Source: Rhodococcus marinonascens NBRC 14363 (GTDB lineage Bacteria > Actinomycetota > Actinomycetes > Mycobacteriales > Mycobacteriaceae). From it: 64,000 nt of DNA. The stretch's first letter is position 1; every line of letters begins with the position of its first letter. Shown piece by piece: positions 1 to 8,478 of the stretch. A program made the translations under genes and the position numbers. The stretch lies in assembly GCF_001894885.1 (NCBI RefSeq), contig NZ_BCXB01000025.1, positions 1 to 64,000 on the forward strand. The letters are read 5' to 3'. The notes under the pieces are model-generated. The model was not told the DNA's origin. It searched no databases and worked only from the letters and a program-made list of their open reading frames with translations.

Positions 1-2
1 GA

Positions 3-812
3 GCTCCGAGCGCTCCCGACGAACGTCGATGGAACCCGTCCGACCCCGCCGAGGACCTCCTCGACGGGGTCGATGCAGTGATCCACCTCGCCGGAGCATC
101 CATTGCAGGACGGTTCACCGACAGTCACCGTCGGGCGATCAGGGACAGCCGCATCGAGCCCAGTCGGCGACTGGCCGAGGTGGCCGCGGCTGGACGCGGA
201 CCGAAGGTGTTCATCAGTGCTTCGGCGATCGGATACTACGGCCCACGCCGTGGTGATGCGATTCTCGGCGAGCAGGACGAGCGGGGCGAGGGGTTCCTCG
301 CCGACGTCGTGGCGGAGTGCGAAGAGGCGTCGAAGGTTGGCGCCGACGCCGGGGTGCGGGTGGTGCACGTTCGAACCGGGATCGTGCAATCGCCGAAGGG
401 TGGTGTGCTGCGAGTGCAGAGGCCCCTGTTCGAGGCCGGTCTCGGCGGCCGGTTGGGAACGGGAACGCAGTGGTTGTCTTGGATCGACATCGACGACCTG
501 GTGGACGTGTACCACCGTGCCCTGGCCGACGAAGAGTTGCGCGGCGCAGTCAACGCGGTGGCTCCTAATCCTGTTCGCAACGAGGAATACACCGCCGTGC
601 TCGCCTCGGTGCTGCACCGCCCGGCGTTTGTGCCGGTACCCGACTTCGGGCCGAGGTTACTACTCGGCGAGCAGGGCGCACGTGAACTCGCCCTGGCTGA
701 TCAGAGGGTTACTCCTGGGCGCCTCCTCGAACGTGATCACCGCTTCCGACGGCCCGACCTCGGCACGGCGCTGCGCCACCAACTGGGGCGATTCAGGCCG
801 GAAGAGGGGTAG
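3..812 (+). CDS. TIGR01777 family epimerase-like SDR protein (5' end missing)
   Basis: The frame is open from the window edge, so 269 codons are visible and the start plus the N-terminal glycine-rich nucleotide loop lie upstream. VIHLAGASIAGRF (visible residue 26 on) and FISASAIGYYG (about residue 70) match the NAD(P)-binding and S-x-x-x-Y-Y-G active-site regions of extended short-chain dehydrogenases. LSWIDIDDLV and the C-terminal RVTPGRLLE, in a DUF1731-like tail, are typical of the TIGR01777 (YfcH/SulA-like) group. Members are cytosolic nucleotide-sugar-epimerase-like proteins whose substrate is generally unknown. The gene converges on the broken YjbR-like gene with only 6 bases between them. 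Confidence 0.85.
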   Translation, partial: APSAPDERRWNPSDPAEDLLDGVDAVIHLAGASIAGRFTDSHRRAIRDSRIEPSRRLAEVAAAGRGPKVFISASAIGYYGPRRGDAILGEQDERGEGFLADVVAECEEASKVGADAGVRVVHVRTGIVQSPKGGVLRVQRPLFEAGLGGRLGTGTQWLSWIDIDDLVDVYHRALADEELRGAVNAVAPNPVRNEEYTAVLASVLHRPAFVPVPDFGPRLLLGEQGARELALADQRVTPGRLLERDHRFRRPDLGTALRHQLGRFRPEEG

Positions 813-818
813 TGCGCT

Positions 819-1189
819 TCAGCGTCGAAAGACGCGACCGCGCACTTCGGTGTCGAAAGCCGCGACCAGGCGTTTCGGTGCGGTGAGGCGCCACGCCTCC
901 TCTACCAATTCAGCCAACTCTTCGGCATCGACGCGGTCGAGGACCACATTGATCCAGCCGTGTCGCCCGAGGAACGGCGCTACCAGAAACACCTCTGGAT
1001 CCTCCTGAAGCAGTGCCGCCTGCGTTTCCACCGTCGCCTTGAGGCAGGCCGTGGGGCACCGTGGCCGACGAGGCCGAATATCTTCTTGCGCACACGAAAC
1101 GTCGGTTGATCGCCCCAGTTGGCGACCACCACCTCCTGGGCCTCCGGCAACGCCAGCATCATCGCGCGTACGTCGTGTTCGGTGGGCAT
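819..1189 (-). pseudogene. YjbR/MmcQ-like (DUF419) protein, frameshifted
   Basis: The gene reads MPTEHDVRAMMLALPEA from base 1189, then must change frame near bases 1055-1062, in a run of C residues, to continue as PTACLKATVETQAALLQEDP and LGRHGWINVVLD to the stop at 819. Both halves fit the small MmcQ/YjbR fold, a CyaY-like DNA-binding domain of about 120 residues, so the intact product would be close to family length. The start is chosen because the homology begins there; upstream in-frame codons look non-coding. The break is one base and could be a sequencing error or a real null allele. Function is unknown in the family. Confidence 0.65.
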
Positions 1190-1351
1190 CACAGCTCCTG
1201 GGGATGGGGCACCGGGTGGAAGGTGGTCGAGTAGTTTTATATCTTCTACCACCGACAAACCGGACCGCGGCGCGATCGCTCTCAGCGTCGAAAGCCGCGA
1301 CCACGCGGTTCGGGGCCGCGAGGCGCCTGGAACCTCAGAAAGTACTGAACC

Positions 1352-2377
1352 TCAGGAAGTACTGACCGCGCGCCACAGGTCGATGCCGCCTTCCACGGCA
1401 CTCATGTCGATCTCGGCGAGTTCTTCTGCCGAGAAGTCAAGATTGTCGAGGGCTCCGAGGCTGTCCTCGAGTTGCGAGACACTCGATGCGCCGATCAGCA
1501 CCGAGGTCACTCGCGGATCGCGCAAAGACCAGGCGAGTGCCATTTGAGCAAGCGACTGCCCACGGCGCTGAGCGATCGCGTTCAGCGCGCGGATGTGGTC
1601 GAGATTCTTCGGTGTGAGCATGTCTTTCGAAAGAAAAGTTCCCTTGGCCATTCTCGATCCGGCCGGTACGCCGTCGAGGTACTTCGATGTCAACATTCCC
1701 TGGGCAAGCGGTGAGAAGGCGATGCAGCCGACGCCTTCGGTCTCGAGAGTGTCGAGCAGTCCTTCCTCGATCACACGGTTGAGCATGGAGTAGGACGGCT
1801 GGTGGATAAGCAGTGGTGTACCCATCGACTTCAGAATCGCTACGGCTTCGGCCGTCCGGGTCGGCGAATAGGACGAGATGCCGGCATACAGTGCACGCCC
1901 GGAGCGGACGGCTGTATCGAGGGCTCCCATCGTCTCTTCGAGTGGGGTGTCCGGGTCGAACCGATGCGAATAGAAGACGTCGACGTAGTCGACCTGCATC
2001 CGCTTCAGCGACTGGTCCAAGCTCGACAGCAGATACTTGCGTGAACCCAGGTCGCCGTACGGGCCCGGCCACATGTCCCAGCCAGCTTTGGTCGAGAGGA
2101 ACAACTCGTCCCGGTACGACCTGAAATCGTCGTTCAGGATCCGCCCGAAGTTGGTTTCGGCCGACCCATAGGGCGGCCCGTAGTTGTTGGCGAGATCGAA
2201 ATGTGTGATACCGAGATCGAATGCCCGGCGCAGGATTTCGCGCTGTGTATCTATCGCGCGGTCGTCACCGAAGTTGTGCCAGAGGCCCAGCGATATAGCG
2301 GGCAACTTGATACCGCTCCGCCCGCAGCGGCGATAGCTCATCGACTCGTAGCGGTTGTGCGCGGCGAGGTAGGTCAT
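1352..2377 (-). CDS. Aldo/keto reductase (YghZ/Gpr-like)
   Basis: A 341-residue NADPH-dependent aldo/keto reductase with a TIM barrel. The catalytic tetrad is visible as Asp61 and Tyr66 (FDLANNYGPPYGSAE), Lys97 (STKAGW) and His138 (FYSHRFD). The motif around YGSAETNFG and the WDMWPGPYGDLGS stretch place it near the E. coli YghZ / L-glyceraldehyde-3-phosphate reductase subgroup, which reduces short aldehydes such as glyceraldehyde 3-phosphate and methylglyoxal. It stands alone between a broken YjbR gene and a gene-poor stretch. The substrate in this organism is inferred only from the subfamily. Confidence 0.9.
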   Translation of the reverse strand: MTYLAAHNRYESMSYRRCGRSGIKLPAISLGLWHNFGDDRAIDTQREILRRAFDLGITHFDLANNYGPPYGSAETNFGRILNDDFRSYRDELFLSTKAGWDMWPGPYGDLGSRKYLLSSLDQSLKRMQVDYVDVFYSHRFDPDTPLEETMGALDTAVRSGRALYAGISSYSPTRTAEAVAILKSMGTPLLIHQPSYSMLNRVIEEGLLDTLETEGVGCIAFSPLAQGMLTSKYLDGVPAGSRMAKGTFLSKDMLTPKNLDHIRALNAIAQRRGQSLAQMALAWSLRDPRVTSVLIGASSVSQLEDSLGALDNLDFSAEELAEIDMSAVEGGIDLWRAVSTS

Positions 2378-2736
2378 TGGGAGTAGTCCTCTCAGTTGTG
2401 CAACCGGCGCAAATCAAAATCCGCCGTACGATGATGGCGATGGCCGATCCACGACAGACATACCGACCGGCCATCTAGCCGATCGGGTGGCCTCGGCGAG
2501 GCAGTGCGGGTCGGTGCTTCGCGCGCGAATGTCTACCCGGTCGAACCGGCACTCGGCCCGCCACCCCAAGCAGCGACGGCCCTCTGGCCACAGTAAATGC
2601 GATTCACATCCCCGTCAAATAGTCGCCGGCCGAGCGTTGACCATCGGCCCTGGGCAATCTGTAATCGTCTGTAATACCAAATCTAATCCGATATTTCGAA
2701 CCCGTGGTGCTGGATGGAACTGACACGCGACTTTAA
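2378..2736. other. Gene-poor interval
   Basis: About 360 bases between the aldo/keto reductase start and the alcohol dehydrogenase scrap. GC content falls visibly in its second half (2600-2710), and no reading frame there resembles a protein I recognise. It presumably carries the aldo/keto reductase promoter, but I could not place convincing -10/-35 boxes. Confidence 0.5.
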
Positions 2737-2982
2737 GCGGCCGGCGCTGCGGGCACAGCCGATCTTGCTACCAGACTTGTCCGCTGGGGTGGGCGCGTCG
2801 TGCGCACCGTCTTCGGCGCGTCATCTCGAGCCTGGGTTCACGCGGTGGAGGCGTTCACGTCCGGTGTGTTGGATCCGAAGTTGATCATCAGCGGTGATTT
2901 CGAGTTGAGAGATGCGGGAGAGGCGCTACGGTTCCTCGAAGACGGCGACCAGAGTATCGTGAAAATCTTGCTGCATCCGTGA
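2737..2982 (+). pseudogene. Zinc-type alcohol dehydrogenase, C-terminal fragment
   Basis: Frame 1 opens just after a stop at 2734-2736 and encodes RLVRWGGRVVRTVFGA, then VEAFTSGVLDPKLIIS, then a tail ending in SIVKILLHP. This is the extreme C-terminus of a medium-chain dehydrogenase/reductase, where the GG-x-V turn and the closing K-I-[LV] strand are typical. Everything before about the last 80 residues is missing, including the zinc ligands and the Rossmann loop. It differs from the intact NDMA-type alcohol dehydrogenase at 28.2 kb, so it is a separate relic. Confidence 0.6.
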
Positions 2983-3054
2983 CGCGAATGGATTTCTCTA
3001 CCAAGAGGAATGAAAATGTCCTATGACATCCACCGAATACGATAGGCAGTGGTG

Positions 3055-3907
3055 ATGACTCGTGTAGAGCAAGTGACGATCCCTGCACGCAGCACGGCGA
3101 AGGTCCGGTGTGGCACGCCGGCTGGAACGGACTTCGGTGGGTGGACATGCTCGCCGGCGATGTCCTGATTCTCGACCGCTCCTCGGGCGTGATCGACCGA
3201 CGACATGTCGGATCGGTAGCGGCGGCGCTCCGGCCGCGTAGTCGTGGCGGCGCGATAGTCGCGATCGAACGGGGGTTTGCCCTTGCGAATGACGAGCTCT
3301 CGGATGTCCGGCCGCTCGGTGACATATGGTCCGACAAGACAATTCGATGAATGAAGGGAGCTGCGCGCCGGACGGCAGTTTCTTCTGTGGCTCCATGTCC
3401 TACGACACCGTCCCAGGCGCCGGAACGCTATACCGGCTGGATCCCGAGGGCAAAGTCACGGTTGCGCTTGGCGGCGTCACCATCTCCAACGGTATTGGGT
3501 GGAGTCCCGACGGATCCACGACGTACTACGTGGACACGCCGACACAACGTATCGACGCCTTCGACTACGCCGAGGGGATCCTTTCGGCACGGCGAACGGT
3601 AGTGCACGTAGACCCACGCAAGGGCGCCCCGGACGGGCTGGCGATCGACTCCGAAGGCGGGCTGTGGGTGGCGTTGTGGGGTGGGGGCGCCATTCATCAC
3701 TACACCTGCGACGGAACCCTCGCCGACATCATCGAACTTCCAGTCCCACGGGTCACGTCATGCATGTTCGGTGGCCGGGAACTCGACGAGCTCTACATCA
3801 CGACCTCACGCCTCGACACCGACCTGGACGCCCACCCTGAGGCCGGGGCGCTGTTCCGCGCATCCCACATGGTGCCGGGAATGCCCACGCTTCCTTACTC
3901 CGGGTAG
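3055..3907 (+). pseudogene. SMP-30/gluconolactonase-like beta-propeller, two frameshifts
   Basis: Three overlapping frames together spell an SMP-30/gluconolaconase/LRE protein. MTRVEQVTIPAR begins at 3055. EGPVWHAGWNGLRWVDML continues in a second frame from about 3100. NEGSCAPDGSFFCGSMSYDT follows in a third frame from 3347 to the stop. E-G-P-V-W, N-[DE]-G-x-x-x-P-D-G and ISNGIGWSPDG are the family's metal-binding and blade motifs. The second junction, at 3345-3350, is a clean one-base slip. Intact members are cytosolic lactonases that open sugar or aromatic lactones. The 3' end overlaps the convergent IclR gene by 13 bases. Confidence 0.75.
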
Positions 3908-4665
3908 GTGCCGCCGAGCCTGCGGGACAGCTCCGTGGCACCCTCGCGGACGAGCTTCTCCCAACGCGGCCAAGCGTCATCGGTGTGCCGCGAGGTCGGT
4001 ATCGAAATGCTCATCGCGGCAACCCATTTCCCTGAGCTGTCCACCACCGGCGCTGCGACGCAGCCTGCCTCGGGGTTCGATTCACCGCACTCGTAGGCGA
4101 TACCGGTACGGCGCACCTCGTCCAACTGCCTGCGTAGCTCGGTGCGCGAGGTGATGCTGCGATCGGTCAGGGGCACCAGCTTGCGGCCCTTGAGTAGCTC
4201 GTTCAGTTTCTCGCGCGCCAGCCCTGCCAGCAGCACTTTGCCGACGCCGGTGCAGTAGGCCGGCAATCGCCTGCCCACCTCGGAGATCAGACGCACCGAA
4301 CGCGTCGAGTCGATCTTCGACACATAAACGACCTCGAGACCATCCAGGATCGCCACGTGGACAGTCTCGTCGCATTTGGCGGCAACCTGGCGCGCGACCG
4401 CATCAGCCTCCGTGGCAAACTCCAGCGTTTGTTGATAGCGCGAACCCAACTCGAGGACACGCGGCCCCAGTCGGTAGACGTTTTCCTCGCCGGACTGGCG
4501 GCTGAGGAAGTTGCGAGCGACGAGCGTAGCCAACAATTCGTGTGCGGTGGAACGAGGTAGCTGTAACCGTTCCACGATCTCCGTGGCAGTCAACGAGACC
4601 TCGCGGCCGAGGAACAACTCCAGAATATCTGCAGCACGCAGCACTGCGGGAACCATCCGCGGCAT
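3895..4665 (-). CDS. IclR family transcriptional regulator
   Basis: A 256-residue regulator. The N-terminal winged helix-turn-helix (about residues 5-65) contains LTATEIVERLQLPRSTAHELL. A C-terminal effector domain (about 80-245) contains LPAYCTGVGKVLLAGL and the closing AAPVVDSSGKWVAAMSIS strand of IclR proteins. Members act as dimers controlling catabolism of aromatics or carboxylic acids. It faces the broken SMP-30 gene and lies downstream of the MFS gene, both possible former targets. An imperfect dyad (TGTCCG-5-CCGGCA, about 4707-4723) lies just upstream of its start and could be an autoregulatory site. That last point is inference. Confidence 0.9.
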   Translation of the reverse strand: MPRMVPAVLRAADILELFLGREVSLTATEIVERLQLPRSTAHELLATLVARNFLSRQSGEENVYRLGPRVLELGSRYQQTLEFATEADAVARQVAAKCDETVHVAILDGLEVVYVSKIDSTRSVRLISEVGRRLPAYCTGVGKVLLAGLAREKLNELLKGRKLVPLTDRSITSRTELRRQLDEVRRTGIAYECGESNPEAGCVAAPVVDSSGKWVAAMSISIPTSRHTDDAWPRWEKLVREGATELSRRLGGTYPE

Positions 4666-4778
4666 GTCAGCCCCCTCACTGCCTGATGTCGGCTATAGCA
4701 GATCATGTCCGAAATACCGGCATGGTTCCCATACGCTACTCGACGTGCAATCAGGCCACCTCATCGAATGTCCGGAGT

Positions 4779-6098
4779 TCATCGAGATACACGGGACGAC
4801 GAGATCGCGATTGCGCCGAGCAGTCCCACCAGGGCGAATGCGTAAAAGCCCCATGGCACCGCGTAGCCGGCGCCGAGCATGACACCGCCGAGGATCGGGC
4901 CGCAGATCGCTCCGAGCCTGCCGATTCCCGCCGACCAGCCGAGGGCGGTCGCGCGGATCTGCGAGGGGTGATTGGCGCTCGTGAACGCGTACACGAGTAC
5001 CTGCGCGCTGAAGACGAAGCAGCCTGCGAGGAACACAAGAATGTAGATTCCGAACGAGATCTTGACGCTGAGCAATGCCAGGAAGACGGCGGCCCCGGCG
5101 AACCAGATGATCGCGGCCGTCCGGGGGCCGATCTTGTTTGCGACGCCGCCCGCAATCAGGAGACCCACGACCGCGCCGACGTTGAGGACAAGCAGGAACG
5201 TGAGCGATGCACCGAGGTTGTAGCCCGCCTCGCGCATGATCGTCGGCAGCCAGGTGTTGAGTCCGTAGACCAGCAGAAGTCCCATGAACGAGGTGACCCA
5301 GATGGCGATGCTGTTGCGGAGGAACCGAGGCGAGAACAGCGTGCGTACCGGATTGACCGTCGCGGCGGCGGGAGCGTCGGCGGCCGGTGCGGGCCCGAGT
5401 TCCAGGCCGTGCTGCCTTGCGATGCGCTCGGCTTCGGCGCGCTTACCTCGCCCGATCAGATAAGACGGGGATTCGGGGAGGTGGCGCAGCATCAGCGGAA
5501 TCAGGACCACGGCGGGCAGTGCGCCGGCAACGAACATCGAACGCCAACCGAACGGTTCGATCAGGACGATCGCCAGCGCGGCCGTCGCAACCGCACCTAC
5601 GTGGTATCCGGTCATGAGCAGTGTCGATGCGGATCCGCCGCCCTGCTTCTTGGAGAACTCGTTGACCAGGGCCAGTGCCGTCGGCAAAGCGCCACCGAGT
5701 CCGACTCCCGCCAGGAACCGGAACAGCCCGAACAGGAACGGGTTGGGCGCCACCGCGCAGAGGAGAGTAAGGATCGAGAACCCCGCCACTGTGAACAGCA
5801 GGACTCGGCGACGTCCGACTACGTCGGTGAGTGTGCCGATTGTCAGAGCGCCGATGGTCATGCCCACCAGGCCCAATGTCGAGATGAACGTGAGGGTGCC
5901 GGTTGTCAGGCCCCACGCCTCGTATTCGCTCAGGGAGGGGATGATCGCACCGAGAACGACCAGGTCGAAACCGTCTAGCAACACGGTGACCCAGCAGAGG
6001 GAGGCTACCCAAGATACAGAGGAGGTGCGGGGCTCGCTCTGTAGGGAACGGGGCTCGCTCCGTAGGGAACGGGGCTCGCTCCGTAGGGACTCGATCAT
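4779..6098 (-). CDS. MFS transporter, aromatic acid:H+ symporter type
   Basis: A 439-residue, twelve-helix permease of the AAHS family (PcaK/BenK-like). The TM1 motif DGFDLVVLGAIIPSL carries the acidic residue used for proton-coupled aromatic acid uptake, and GTLTDVVGRRRVLL is the loop 2-3 MFS signature. A longer frame runs to 6176, but only the ATG at 6098 has a suitably spaced GAGG ribosome site, so I chose it. The N-terminus then carries three copies of a seven-residue S-L-[RQ]-S-E-P-R repeat that family members lack. Its position divergent from an IclR regulator and pobA suggests import of 4-hydroxybenzoate or protocatechuate. Confidence 0.85.
   Translation of the reverse strand: MIESLRSEPRSLRSEPRSLQSEPRTSSVSWVASLCWVTVLLDGFDLVVLGAIIPSLSEYEAWGLTTGTLTFISTLGLVGMTIGALTIGTLTDVVGRRRVLLFTVAGFSILTLLCAVAPNPFLFGLFRFLAGVGLGGALPTALALVNEFSKKQGGGSASTLLMTGYHVGAVATAALAIVLIEPFGWRSMFVAGALPAVVLIPLMLRHLPESPSYLIGRGKRAEAERIARQHGLELGPAPAADAPAAATVNPVRTLFSPRFLRNSIAIWVTSFMGLLLVYGLNTWLPTIMREAGYNLGASLTFLLVLNVGAVVGLLIAGGVANKIGPRTAAIIWFAGAAVFLALLSVKISFGIYILVFLAGCFVFSAQVLVYAFTSANHPSQIRATALGWSAGIGRLGAICGPILGGVMLGAGYAVPWGFYAFALVGLLGAIAISSSRVSR
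6028..6090. repeat. Three tandem 21-bp units inside the MFS gene
   Basis: Three consecutive copies of a 21-base unit (first unit 6028-6048; later copies differ at one or two bases). The length is a multiple of three and it lies in the coding frame of the MFS gene, adding heptads rich in Ser, Arg, Glu and Pro before the first membrane helix. Confidence 0.9.
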
Positions 6099-6120
6099 GG
6101 AATCCTCGATTGTCAATGAT

Positions 6121-6135
6121 GTTCGCAATCCGAAC
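6121..6135. promoter_or_regulatory. Perfect dyad, probable IclR-type operator
   Basis: GTTCG-CAATC-CGAAC is a perfect 5+5 inverted repeat in the 232-base divergent region between the MFS and IclR genes, 23 bases upstream of the chosen MFS start. Operators of IclR regulators of aromatic catabolism often contain a TTCG/CGAA dyad, so this is the likely binding site of the regulator encoded at 6331. Confidence 0.5.
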
Positions 6136-6330
6136 TTTGGTTCATTAAGTCCTGCGGTCATTGTGTGGTGCGTCATATTCGGATGTCAACCCCTTCCAGG
6201 TCCGCACTCGATGCTCTGCCAACCAAGGCCGTCGCCCAATGTCACACCGGTTCCGTCCACGCAGGCCGATGTCACATTCGACGCTTCCCGATGCTGGCCA
6301 CGGGTTGGTGGCGACCGGAATACTGACCAC

Positions 6331-7065
6331 ATGTCCGACGAACGCAGCATGCTGGGGCGCGCCTTTCTGGTGCTGGGTTCGTTTACCTCGGACCGCCCGC
6401 GGCTGTCGCAGTCGGAGTTGGGTCGGCGCACTGGGCTGCCGCTGCCCACGGTTCACCGATTGTGCCGTCAGTTGGTGGACAACGGCGCGCTCGAACGCAT
6501 CGCCGACGGGCGGTACGAGATCGGGGTGCGACTGTGGGAGTTGGGTGCTCTCGCACCACGCGCCCACGGATTACAGCAGGTGGCGCGGCCGTACCTCGAA
6601 GATCTGTACGAGGCGACGCGCGAAAACGTGCAATTGGTGGTTCGTGAGGGTCTAGAGGCGCTGTACCTCGAACGACTGTCGGCGCGCGGCGCCGTCGTAG
6701 TAGTGGGGCGGGCCGGTGGCCGGCTGCCATTGCATGCGTCGAGTGGCGGACTCGTCCTGTTGGCGTTCGGCGGCGGAGAGTTGCTCGATGAGGTCCTCGC
6801 GGCCGGCCTCAAGCGCTTCACCCCGTCGACCATCACCACCGAGCACCGACTGCGCAGCACCCTCGACGACATTCGTCGCACCGGTTGGGTGGCGTGCCGC
6901 GAGCATCTCAATGTCGGGACGCTGGCCGTGGCGGCACCGGTATCGCGGTCGACGGGTGAAGTGGTGGCAGCGGTGTCCGTGGTGGTTCCGACCGCCAAGG
7001 ATTCGGCACCGCTGATCCCCGCTGTGTGGGCCGCCGCACGTGGTATTTCCCGGGGCGTCGCCTAG
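6331..7065 (+). CDS. IclR family regulator, PobR-like
   Basis: A 244-residue IclR protein. The N-terminal helix-turn-helix reads RLSQSELGRRTGLPLPTVHR (about residues 19-38). The effector domain contains GGRLPLHASSGGLVLLAF and the terminal VAAPVSRSTGEVVAAVSV segment. The ATG at 6331 is chosen because the regulator homology starts directly after it; the open frame extends far upstream as antisense of the MFS gene. pobA follows 91 bases downstream on the same strand and the aromatic-acid transporter is divergent, so control of 4-hydroxybenzoate uptake and hydroxylation is the likely job. No experiment in the sequence proves the effector. Confidence 0.88.
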   Translation: MSDERSMLGRAFLVLGSFTSDRPRLSQSELGRRTGLPLPTVHRLCRQLVDNGALERIADGRYEIGVRLWELGALAPRAHGLQQVARPYLEDLYEATRENVQLVVREGLEALYLERLSARGAVVVVGRAGGRLPLHASSGGLVLLAFGGGELLDEVLAAGLKRFTPSTITTEHRLRSTLDDIRRTGWVACREHLNVGTLAVAAPVSRSTGEVVAAVSVVVPTAKDSAPLIPAVWAAARGISRGVA

Positions 7066-7156
7066 CTCGTCTTTCACTCAGTGGAAGGGAGGGTGTTGTG
7101 ATCACGATTCTGGCGGGACAGTGACTGGTGCTACGAACTACGCGAGGAGCCTGCTC

Positions 7157-8335
7157 ATGGATACACAGGTCGGGATCGTCGGAGGAGGCCCGGCAGGACT
7201 GATGCTGTCTCATCTCCTGCACCTGAAGGGCATCGATTCCGTCGTGCTCGAAAGCCGAACCCGCAGAGAGGTGGAATACACGATCCGTGCCGGTGTGCTC
7301 GAACAGAGCACCGTCGACCTGATGGTCGACACCGGAGTCGGAGACCGGATGAAGCGCGAGGGCCGGGCCCACCAGGGCATTGAACTGCGGTTCGGCGGTC
7401 GCGGTCACCGCATCGCATTCGACGAACTGACGAGCGGTCGCGCCGTCACCGTCTATCCGCAGCACGAGGTCCTCAAGGATCTCATCGCCCAGCGTCTCAC
7501 GGACGACGGCGACATCCGCTTCGGAGTGTCCAAGGTTCGGATCCACGACCACACGTCCGGGACGCCCAAGATCACTTATCGCGACAGTGAGGGCAACGAC
7601 CAGATGCTCACGTGCGCCCTGGTCGCCGGATGCGACGGCTCGCGCACCTCAATCCGCGATCTCATCCCTGGGGACGTTGTGCGTAACGACTACTTCCGTC
7701 GGTACCCGTTCGCCTGGTACGGCATTCTCGCCGAGGCGCCGCCATCGTCGGAAGAGCTGATCTACGCCAACCACCCGCGCGGTTTCGCGCTGGTCAGCAC
7801 CCGCACTCCTGAGGTCCAGCGGCACTACCTACAGGTCGACACCGACGATTCGGTCGACGACTGGTCGGACGACCGCATCTGGTCGGAACTGCACGCGCGC
7901 GTCGACGGTGAGGGCGTGGAGATCAAGGACGGCAAGATCTTTCTGAAGTCGATCCTGCAGTTCCGCAGCTTTGTGTGCGAGCCGATGCAGCACGGCAACC
8001 TCTTCCTCGCCGGCGATGCCGCCCACACCACCCCACCGACCGGGGCCAAAGGCATGAACCTGGCGATCGCCGACGTGTACTTCCTGTCGAAGGCGATGGC
8101 CGAGTACTTCGCCAACCGCGGCCGTGGCCGCCTCGACGGCTACACCGAGACGGTGCTGCCGCGCGTGTGGCGCACCCAGCACTTCTCCTGGTGGATGTCC
8201 TCGATGCTGCATCGACTGCCCGACGAGGCCGGATTCGGCCACCAGCGCCAGGTCGCCGAACTCGACATGGTGACCCGCTCTGTCGCGGGCCGCACGCTGG
8301 TCGCCGAGAACTACGTAGGCACGCCGTTCGAGTAA
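7157..8335 (+). CDS. pobA: 4-hydroxybenzoate 3-monooxygenase
   Basis: A 392-residue class A flavoprotein monooxygenase that converts 4-hydroxybenzoate to protocatechuate with FAD, O2 and NAD(P)H. Visible features are the FAD loop GIVGGGPAGL (residues 6-15), the DG motif AGCDGSRTS (about 157), and the second FAD motif LFLAGDAAHTTPPTG (about 282-296). IYANHPRGFAL is followed by Ser214, Arg216 and Arg222, which correspond by alignment to the substrate-binding Tyr201, Ser212, Arg214 and Arg220 region of the Pseudomonas enzyme (offset +2). Length matches the family. An AGGAG site lies about 10 bases before the ATG. It is placed downstream of the IclR gene. Confidence 0.95.
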   Translation: MDTQVGIVGGGPAGLMLSHLLHLKGIDSVVLESRTRREVEYTIRAGVLEQSTVDLMVDTGVGDRMKREGRAHQGIELRFGGRGHRIAFDELTSGRAVTVYPQHEVLKDLIAQRLTDDGDIRFGVSKVRIHDHTSGTPKITYRDSEGNDQMLTCALVAGCDGSRTSIRDLIPGDVVRNDYFRRYPFAWYGILAEAPPSSEELIYANHPRGFALVSTRTPEVQRHYLQVDTDDSVDDWSDDRIWSELHARVDGEGVEIKDGKIFLKSILQFRSFVCEPMQHGNLFLAGDAAHTTPPTGAKGMNLAIADVYFLSKAMAEYFANRGRGRLDGYTETVLPRVWRTQHFSWWMSSMLHRLPDEAGFGHQRQVAELDMVTRSVAGRTLVAENYVGTPFE

Positions 8336-8416
8336 CAGCCGCTTGGCGACCGGCTCTCACTCGCGGCCGACAACTACTTGGAGTGGCTCGACGACCGCAA
8401 GTAGGCGTACGTCCGC

Positions 8417-8435
8417 CCGAAGGCCGGGCCTTCGG
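8417..8435. terminator. Hairpin after pobA
   Basis: CCGAAGGC-CGG-GCCTTCGG forms an 8-bp perfect stem with a 3-base loop in the short gap between the convergent pobA and SDR genes. There is no clear T-run, as is common in actinobacteria. Confidence 0.5.
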
Positions 8436-8478
8436 TGACACCCCGCTGAACCTGGAGGTTCTCGGGCATGGAGATGCG

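Noticed and set aside
4542-5978. A 478-codon plus-strand open frame opposite the MFS gene
   Set aside because: It is the antisense of a gene with clear transporter motifs. The predicted protein is extremely rich in Arg, Glu, Asp and Gln, the usual shadow composition in high-GC DNA.
8338-8403. Short frame GDRLSLAADNYLEWLDDRK after pobA
   Set aside because: Looks vaguely like a protein C-terminus, but it is too short and without any upstream homology to assign.
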